Origin: an uncultured Megasphaera sp.
GTDB lineage: Bacteria; Bacillota; Negativicutes; Veillonellales; Megasphaeraceae
Direction: 5' to 3'
NCBI GenBank assembly: GCA_900554215.1
Contig: USGG01000015.1
Coordinates: 1 to 37,137, forward strand
DNA: 37,137 nucleotides
In this document: one piece after another, positions 31,942-37,137 of the stretch
Layout of the letters: each line of letters starts with the position of its first letter
Position numbering within the stretch: position 1 is the first letter of the stretch
Program-made: the position numbers and the translations under genes
Notes under the pieces: model-generated
Told to the model about the DNA's origin: nothing
Seen by the model: the letters and a program-made list of their open reading frames with translations, nothing else
The model's database searches: none

Positions 31942-31976
31942 GGTACTATTTTACTATGATTCAGTACCATTCTCAA
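31942..31976 (-). promoter_or_regulatory. Promoter and possible operator of the membrane protein gene
   Basis: TTGAGA (31976-31971), a 17-nt spacer and TAAAAT (31953-31948) on the minus strand. A perfect inverted repeat GGTACT/AGTACC (31942-31947 and 31963-31968) brackets the -10. Confidence 0.65.
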
Positions 31977-32024
31977 TAGGAAGTTTTGCAGAAACACCGC
32001 GATGCCGCTCTGCCGCCTCGTAAT

Positions 32025-32513
32025 CTATTTTCTGACATAATGGACAAACGCAAAGGCATGCCCCTTCCCTTCCTCGGCCGTATGCTCTTCCCGCTCGCAA
32101 ATCTGCCACTGGCTCGCGTCGAATTTCGGAAAAAACGTATCGGCGGGAAATACGCCGTCGATTTCGGTCAAATACAGGCTGTCGGCCTTGTCCATGAACG
32201 CCTCGTACATGGCTGCGCCGCCGATGATGAAATAGTCTTCGCCGCCGTCCATGAGGCGGCAGGCCTCGCCGACAGAATGGCAGACCTGAATGCCTTCATG
32301 GGCCTCTTCATAGGCCGCCTGCCTCGTCACGACGACGTGAGGCCGGCCCGGCAGCAGGCCCGGAAGGCTTTCAAAGGTCTTGCGGCCCATGACGATGGTA
32401 TGTCCCATTGTCAGCGCCTTAAACCGCTTTAAATCAGCCGGAATATGGCACAATAAGCCGTTGTCCTTGCCGATGCCCCCATCGCGGGCTACGGCAGCAA
32501 TCATATGTATCAT
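32025..32513 (-). CDS. folA: Dihydrofolate reductase
   Basis: Reduces dihydrofolate to tetrahydrofolate with NADPH; the trimethoprim target. The 162 residues have the catalytic D27 in HIPADLKRF, the NADPH-binding GRKTFESL segment (43-50) and the IIGGAAMYE segment (95-103). The position of the E. coli active-site Trp22 is Cys here (LLCHIP). The ATG at 32513 abuts the thyA stop, with GGAGG inside the thyA end. It is placed after thyA, the enzyme whose product it recycles, and the coupling is typical. Confidence 0.96.
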   Translation of the reverse strand: MIHMIAAVARDGGIGKDNGLLCHIPADLKRFKALTMGHTIVMGRKTFESLPGLLPGRPHVVVTRQAAYEEAHEGIQVCHSVGEACRLMDGGEDYFIIGGAAMYEAFMDKADSLYLTEIDGVFPADTFFPKFDASQWQICEREEHTAEEGKGHAFAFVHYVRK

Positions 32514-33305
32514 TTACACGGCCACCTCCATGGGCAGCTTTCCTAAATGCCGGTAATTGTCCAGTGCAATATCGTCGGGCGTAAAGGCGTAAAAATCGGT
32601 AATATCCTTGGCGATGACGAGCTTCGGCGCATCCATGGCTTCGCTGCGGCGTGCCAGCTGCGTTTTGAGGGCTTCTACGTGGTTTTCATAAATATGGGCG
32701 TTGTTGATGACGTGCGTAAACAACCCCGGCTGCAAACCGACGGATTGGGCAATGAGATGAATCAGCACGGCGTACTGCGTCATGTTGAACGGCACGCCTA
32801 AGCCCATGTCGCCGCTGCGCTGGATGAGCATGCAGTTCAGACGGCCGTCCGTCACATCCCACAGAGTCTGGAAGGCGCAGGGCTGCAGAGCCATATCCGG
32901 CAGGTCTTCAATATTCCACAGCGATACGATCATGCGGCGGTTCTGCGGATCGTTGCGCAGCATGTCGAGGAGCTTATCTACCTGCTTGTACTTCCGTATC
33001 TGATAGCCGTAGGCTTTGCCGATGGTGCCGTCGGGCCGCATCCATTCGTCCCACACGTGGCAGTTCATTTTCTGCAGTTCCCGCACGTCGTTGCTCTGAA
33101 GCTGCCAAATCCAAAGGATTTCCTTGACGGCCGTCTTGAAGGCGACGAATTTCGTCGTCAAGATGGGAAATTCTTCAGCCAAATCAAACTGCATGATTTG
33201 ATGGGGCAGCTTATACGTCGGCACGCCCGTGCGGTTGTTGGCGTAATAGCCCCGTGCTAAAATGTTTTCTACAATATTTAAATACTGCGTATCTGCAGTG
33301 CTCAT
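32514..33305 (-). CDS. thyA: Thymidylate synthase (ThyA type)
   Basis: Methylates dUMP to dTMP with methylene-tetrahydrofolate. The 263 residues have the nucleophile C143 in LQPCAFQTLWD and the downstream folate and dUMP blocks (QRSGDMGLGVPFN, HIYENH). A frame beginning with GTG at 33314 is rejected: GAGGTGAT lies directly before the ATG at 33305. The recQ stop is 5 bp upstream, so recQ-thyA-folA are probably one transcript. It ends directly at folA. Confidence 0.97.
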   Translation of the reverse strand: MSTADTQYLNIVENILARGYYANNRTGVPTYKLPHQIMQFDLAEEFPILTTKFVAFKTAVKEILWIWQLQSNDVRELQKMNCHVWDEWMRPDGTIGKAYGYQIRKYKQVDKLLDMLRNDPQNRRMIVSLWNIEDLPDMALQPCAFQTLWDVTDGRLNCMLIQRSGDMGLGVPFNMTQYAVLIHLIAQSVGLQPGLFTHVINNAHIYENHVEALKTQLARRSEAMDAPKLVIAKDITDFYAFTPDDIALDNYRHLGKLPMEVAV

Positions 33306-33310
33306 GGGTA

Positions 33311-35140
33311 TCACCTCTGGTTCTGTATGTACGATTCGATAACGTGAATAAACTGGCTTCCGTACTTGTTCAGCTTAAAATCGCCGACGCCCTTGATCTG
33401 AGCCATGGCGTCCAGGCTCAGGGGCTTCTGCGCCGCCATTTCCCACAGCGTCGCGTCAGAAAAGATGACAAAGGGCGGAATATGCTCGCGCTGCGCTAAT
33501 TCGTAGCGCCTGCCCCGCAAGGCGTCAAATAAGGGCCGCAAGGCGTCTTCGTCGATAACGGAAGATTTCTTTTTGACCTGCCGTTTCGGAAGGTCGATTT
33601 CCGCTTCCGGCGGCGCGACGACCCGCGCTTGTACGACCTGACAGTTGCCGGCCAGCACATCCCGTCCCGATGCGGTCAGGGATAGGACGGGATATTTTCC
33701 CTCCGATTGCTCTAAGTATCCGTCTTCGACAGTCTGCTTGACCATATCGCGAATTTCCGGGCCCGAATAGGACTGCAGCAGGCCGAAGGACGATTTATTC
33801 TGGAACCCGTAGCGCTTGACCTTGGCATTTTGGCTGCCCTTCAAGATATCGCAGACCATCGTCAGGCCAAACCGCCCTTTCAGCTCGTCGATGCACTGAC
33901 AAATGTTGCGCACTTCAAAAGTCCGGTCTTCTTCTACAGTCTCCTGGTCGCAGTTGCCGCATTTTTCGCAGCGCTGCCACGACGGCTCTTCGCCGAAATA
34001 CTTTAAAATGTAGCGGCGCAGGCAATGCCGTCCCTCACAATACTGGACCATGCGCTGCAGCATGTGGAACTCCTTATCCTGCTGCTGCGGATCCTGGACA
34101 GACATTTCAATGAGATACTTCTGAATCATAATATCCTGCCGGCTGAACAACAGGATGCATTCGCCCGGTCCGCCGTCCCGTCCGGCCCGTCCTGCTTCCT
34201 GATAGTAGCTTTCCAGATTTTTCGGCATCTGGTAATGGATGACAAAGCGGACGTTGCTCTTGTCGATGCCCATGCCGAAGGCGTTCGTCGCCACCATGAC
34301 GTCGACATTGTCATAGGTAAAATCGTCCTGGGCCTTTCGCCGCGCCTCGTCGTTCATACCGGCGTGGTACTTGCCGACGCGCATGCCCCGGCGGCGCAGT
34401 TCGCCGTACAGCCGCTCCACTTCCTTGCGCGTCGCCGCATAGATGATGCCGCTGTCTTGCTTGTGCCGCTGCAAATACGACAGGATAAACATCGTCTTAT
34501 CTACCGGCGATACGACTCGGAAATATAAATTAGGCCGATCGAAGCCGCCGATAAATACCCGTTCGTTCTTCAGCCCCAGCAAATTCATCATATCTGTCTT
34601 GACCTTTTCTGTCGCCGTTGCCGTAAAGGCCCCGACGACAGGGCGACGCGGCAGCTGAGCCAGCCAGTCCTTCACGGCGCAGTAGCTCGGGCGGAAATCA
34701 TGGCCCCATTGCGACACGCAGTGGGCCTCGTCGATGATGAGCATCGCAATCGGCATGGTCTGCATGAAGGACGAAAAGAATTCGTTCTGCAGCCGTTCCG
34801 GAGACACGTATACTAATTTGATCCGCCCGGCCCGTATAGCCGCAAAGCGCTGCTTTGCCTCGTCGAAGGAACACTGGCTGTTAATATACGTCGCCGGAAT
34901 CTGCTGGTTGACCAGCGAGTCGACCTGATCCTTCATCAAGGAAATGAGAGGCGACACGATGAGCGTAATCCCCGGCAGCAGCAGAGCCGGCACCTGAAAG
35001 CAAATCGACTTGCCAGCCCCCGTCGGCATGATGGCCAGACAATCCCGCCCTTCCAGCAGGGTATCAATGACCTTCTCCTGGCCGGGCCGAAAGGACTCGT
35101 AGCCAAAATATCGTTTTAATATATCAATAGGCCGTGCCAT
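33311..35140 (-). CDS. recQ: ATP-dependent DNA helicase RecQ
   Basis: A 3'-5' DNA helicase in recombinational repair. The 609 residues show Walker A MPTGAGKS (38-45), DEAH (138-141), the QEAGRAGRDGGPG motif VI, the RQC zinc-binding cysteines around CEKCGNC, and a C-terminal HRDC domain (last about 80 residues). The ATG at 35140 follows AAGGAGG; the frame reaching 35161 begins before that ribosome site. A good promoter lies 37 bp upstream. It is followed by thyA and folA, so repair and thymidylate synthesis may share expression. Confidence 0.96.
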   Translation of the reverse strand: MARPIDILKRYFGYESFRPGQEKVIDTLLEGRDCLAIMPTGAGKSICFQVPALLLPGITLIVSPLISLMKDQVDSLVNQQIPATYINSQCSFDEAKQRFAAIRAGRIKLVYVSPERLQNEFFSSFMQTMPIAMLIIDEAHCVSQWGHDFRPSYCAVKDWLAQLPRRPVVGAFTATATEKVKTDMMNLLGLKNERVFIGGFDRPNLYFRVVSPVDKTMFILSYLQRHKQDSGIIYAATRKEVERLYGELRRRGMRVGKYHAGMNDEARRKAQDDFTYDNVDVMVATNAFGMGIDKSNVRFVIHYQMPKNLESYYQEAGRAGRDGGPGECILLFSRQDIMIQKYLIEMSVQDPQQQDKEFHMLQRMVQYCEGRHCLRRYILKYFGEEPSWQRCEKCGNCDQETVEEDRTFEVRNICQCIDELKGRFGLTMVCDILKGSQNAKVKRYGFQNKSSFGLLQSYSGPEIRDMVKQTVEDGYLEQSEGKYPVLSLTASGRDVLAGNCQVVQARVVAPPEAEIDLPKRQVKKKSSVIDEDALRPLFDALRGRRYELAQREHIPPFVIFSDATLWEMAAQKPLSLDAMAQIKGVGDFKLNKYGSQFIHVIESYIQNQR

Positions 35141-35176
35141 ACGCTCCTCCTTATCCAACATTACATAATACAGTTT

Positions 35177-35205
35177 ATTGTATCATGCATTAGGGTTCAG
35201 CACAA
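35177..35205 (-). promoter_or_regulatory. Promoter of recQ-thyA-folA
   Basis: TTGTGC (35205-35200), a 17-nt spacer and TACAAT (35182-35177) preceded by TGA, an extended -10, on the minus strand. Confidence 0.65.
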
Positions 35206-35215
35206 TGACAGGCAT

Positions 35216-35249
35216 AAAAAAGACACATGCCGTAAGACATGTGCCTTTT
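35216..35249 (-). terminator. Terminator of the aminotransferase gene
   Basis: GGCACATG and CATGTGTC form an 8-bp stem (one G-U) followed by six T on the minus strand, 15 bp past the stop. Confidence 0.88.
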
Positions 35250-35263
35250 GCTGTATGACAATC

Positions 35264-36451
35264 TTATTTTGCCAATTCTTCCTTCAATACGTCGCCCAAG
35301 CGTTTGATGCCTTCGACAATGCGGTCTTCCGGCATGTTGGAGTAGTTCAGACGGAAATGGTTGGCATTGCCGCCGTTGGGGTAGAAAATACCGCCCGGAA
35401 CATAAGCAACATCCTTCGCTAGGCATTTCGGCATTAATTCCTTCGCATCCATGCCTTCGGGCAGGGTAACCCAGGTGAACAAGCCGCCCTTGGGATAGGT
35501 AAAGGTAACGCCTTCAGGGAAGTATTTTTCCATGGACTGATACATGAGGTCGCGGCGTTTGGCATACAATGCCGTAATTTTAGCGATGTGCGCTTCCATG
35601 TCGAACATCTTGAGGAAGTATGCCGCCTGACGCTGACCGAAGGTAGACGTGCCGAGGTCGACAGCCTGTTTGAATTTTACGAATTTATCAATGATTTCCG
35701 GATTTGCTACAATCCAGCCCAAGCGCAGGCCCGGCATGAAAATCTTGGAGAACGAGCCGAGGAAGACAACCTTGCCCTGCGTGTCCATAGATTTCAAAGA
35801 CGGCAGCTTTTCGATATCGTAGCGGATTTCTCCGTACGGGTCGTCTTCCAATACGACAACATCATACTTATTGACGATATCCATAAAGGCTTTGCGCCGT
35901 TCTACAGGCCAAGTAATACCCGTCGGGTTCTGGAATTCCGGAATAACGTAAATCATGCGAATAGAGTCGTCAGCAGCCAAAATCTTTTCCAATTCTTCCG
36001 GAACAATGCCCTGATCGTCCGTCGGAACTTCCGTATATCTCGGGCCGACAGGATCAAAGGCCATGATAGCGCCCATGTAAGACGGGCTTTCCATCAAAAT
36101 CGTCTGATCCTTGTCTACCAAAATTTGAGCCAAAATAAACAAGGCTTGCTGCGAACCTGTCGTGACGACGACATCTTCGGGCTTGCAGTCTACGAAAAAT
36201 TTATCCTTCATGCGCTTGCAGATTTCTTCACGCAGAGGCACGTAGCCTTCCGTTGTGCCGTACTGTACAGCTTTGCGGCCTTCTTCGTTGTAAATAGCTT
36301 CGTCGACCTTTTTCATTTCTTCAATCGGAAATAATTCCGGAGCAGGCAAGCCGCCAGCAAAAGAAATTACTTCCGGTTTTTCTGTCAACGCCAATAATTC
36401 GGCAATATCAGACGCCTGCAGCGTCTGAGCAAAACTAGAAAATCTTGTCAT
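35264..36451 (-). CDS. PLP-dependent aminotransferase, 2-aminoadipate/LysN-like subgroup
   Basis: A fold-type I class I/II aminotransferase of 395 residues. The PLP lysine is K236 in GSFSKIFMPGLRLGW; the NPTG motif (175-178) and the VLEDDPYGEIRY block (200-211) are present. The N-terminal ISFAGGLPAPELFP is typical of the MocR/LysN-like group that transaminates aromatic, branched-chain or 2-aminoadipate substrates. There is no GntR DNA-binding domain, so it is an enzyme only. AAGGGGTG precedes the ATG. It is a monocistronic unit with a strong promoter and terminator. The exact substrate is open. Confidence 0.9.
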   Translation of the reverse strand: MTRFSSFAQTLQASDIAELLALTEKPEVISFAGGLPAPELFPIEEMKKVDEAIYNEEGRKAVQYGTTEGYVPLREEICKRMKDKFFVDCKPEDVVVTTGSQQALFILAQILVDKDQTILMESPSYMGAIMAFDPVGPRYTEVPTDDQGIVPEELEKILAADDSIRMIYVIPEFQNPTGITWPVERRKAFMDIVNKYDVVVLEDDPYGEIRYDIEKLPSLKSMDTQGKVVFLGSFSKIFMPGLRLGWIVANPEIIDKFVKFKQAVDLGTSTFGQRQAAYFLKMFDMEAHIAKITALYAKRRDLMYQSMEKYFPEGVTFTYPKGGLFTWVTLPEGMDAKELMPKCLAKDVAYVPGGIFYPNGGNANHFRLNYSNMPEDRIVEGIKRLGDVLKEELAK

Positions 36452-36500
36452 AATACTACACCCCTTAAATCGTAGTTATCAAATTTCCCCAGTGCATAGT

Positions 36501-36529
36501 ATTATATCACTTTTATACCTATAATGCAA
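36501..36529 (-). promoter_or_regulatory. Promoter of the aminotransferase gene
   Basis: TTGCAT (36529-36524), a 17-nt spacer and a perfect TATAAT (36506-36501) preceded by TGA, an extended -10, on the minus strand. The leader is about 42 nt. Confidence 0.75.
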
Positions 36530-36748
36530 TTAAAACAATTGTTAACGATACAAAACGCTTAAAAAACTAAATCGTTTGACCCGATTTTCATATACAGGAA
36601 AATGGAAAAACAGAAAGGAATCTATATAAAAAGAATACCTGCTTGATTAATATGTTTCCTGCAAGGCATCAAGTTGGCACACTCGATCCGTAGGTTAAAT
36701 ATCTTGATGTTTTGTTTATTCCGATTTTAAGTAAGCAACTCACTACCG

Positions 36749-36839
36749 TTTGCGCGTCGCTTCGCTCCTTCAAACGGTGTTCCCTGCTTATGCTTATCCC
36801 AGGAACCTGAAAGGGTAGGAAGTCACACATATAAAAAAG
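36749..36839. repeat. Copy A of a diverged two-copy repeat
   Basis: Begins with TTTGCGCGTCG (36749-36759) and ends with TAGGAAGTCACACATATA (36816-36833) plus an A run. The two ends also occur, in the same order, in copy B; the middle differs. Confidence 0.6.
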
Positions 36840-36967
36840 AACGCATACACATTGTATACGTCTTCTGCTGGCGGTCGTCTCACCTATCAGTCGGGTCTGC
36901 ACACATGAATATTTCTTCATAACATATTCTGTTTGCACAAGGACCCGACATAAGCGACTCGCACAAG

Positions 36968-37083
36968 TTTGCGCGTCGTGTCTATCTGTCTAGTATATCT
37001 CCATCAGGGCTTCGAATCGGCAGGCTTTGCGACATAGGTCTGACATACCTCAAAAGATAGGAAGCCGCACATATACAAAAAAA
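36968..37083. repeat. Copy B of a diverged two-copy repeat
   Basis: Begins with TTTGCGCGTCG (36968-36978) and ends with TAGGAAGCCGCACATATA (37058-37075) plus an A run. It matches copy A at both ends; the middle is about 20 bp longer and carries an AGGT/ACCT hairpin where copy A has a GTTCC/GGAAC one. Confidence 0.6.
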
Positions 37084-37137
37084 GGTTCTTTGTCAAATGT
37101 TGGGGTATATGCTCCTGTTACAGTATTTTGTAGCTTC

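Larger units (their letters stand above)
36530..37137. other. Noncoding region with stem-loops and a diverged duplication
   Basis: No convincing gene over about 600 bp. Perfect inverted repeats are CATCAAG/CTTGATG (36667-36719), ACCGTTTG/CAAACGGT (36745-36778) and GTCGGGTC/GACCCGAC (36890-36949, with a small ATGAA/TTCAT hairpin inside). Two diverged copies of one module are listed separately. It could be a dispersed intergenic repeat family, a decayed mobile element, or the edge of an RNA gene continuing to the right. Confidence 0.6.

Noticed and set aside
36669..36938. An 89-codon minus-strand frame in the right-hand noncoding region
   Set aside because: It runs through three inverted repeats and one copy of the repeat module, has no ribosome site and resembles no family; better read as noncoding repeat DNA.
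36990..37060. TTCGAAT resembling a tRNA T-loop
   Set aside because: No acceptor stem or anticodon arm can be built around it.

Overview
This window is chromosomal DNA from a Firmicutes-type bacterium. Ribonuclease M5, a YigZ/IMPACT protein, the run miaB-mutS-mutL-methyltransferase-miaA, a glgC/glgD pair and strong AGGAGG ribosome-binding sites all point that way. By eye the coding DNA is moderately GC-rich (a little over 50%) and the spacers are AT-rich. A Negativicutes member close to Megasphaera fits best, but that is inference. No rRNA, tRNA, CRISPR array, intact insertion sequence or phage gene was seen. Most genes lie on the minus strand.

Layout. (1) 1-7955: a glycogen operon read leftward, glgC-glgD-glgP-glgB-glgA, with glgA cut by the left edge. 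It covers ADP-glucose synthesis, chain extension, branching and phosphorolysis. GlgB carries an unusual lysine/alanine-rich, histone-H1-like tail. (2) 8032-9622: a U32 peptidase-family gene (probably RNA hydroxylation) coupled to a DUF4911 gene, with its own promoter and terminator. (3) 9666-21807: a run of ten tightly packed genes: miaB, mutS, mutL, an RsmJ-like methyltransferase, miaA, a methionine gamma-lyase-family PLP enzyme, rnmV, rsmA, a gamma-carbonic-anhydrase-like protein and an iron alcohol dehydrogenase. These are tRNA modification, mismatch repair and rRNA maturation genes; miaB, mutS and mutL all appear to start with TTG. (4) 21838-24871: an AAT-type amino acid permease and alanine racemase. 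(5) 25057-29466: mostly plus-strand single genes (M18 aminopeptidase, a small XRE regulator with an in-frame amber codon near its end, a YigZ protein, FosX), with a minus-strand D-2-hydroxyacid dehydrogenase between them. (6) 29487-31976: an ornithine-carbamoyltransferase-like enzyme with altered substrate residues whose promoter sits inside a 62-bp palindrome, a cold-shock protein, and an orphan membrane protein. (7) 32025-36529: folA-thyA-recQ (thymidylate synthesis and DNA repair) and a PLP aminotransferase. (8) 36530-37137: noncoding DNA with several stem-loops and two diverged copies of a repeat.

The best candidates for something undescribed are the palindrome-controlled carbamoyltransferase (possibly a new transcarbamylase specificity), the repeated stem-loop DNA at the right edge, and the basic tail on GlgB. 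The rest is well-known housekeeping and metabolic genes. Coordinates of promoters and terminators come from reading the sequence by eye; none has been tested.
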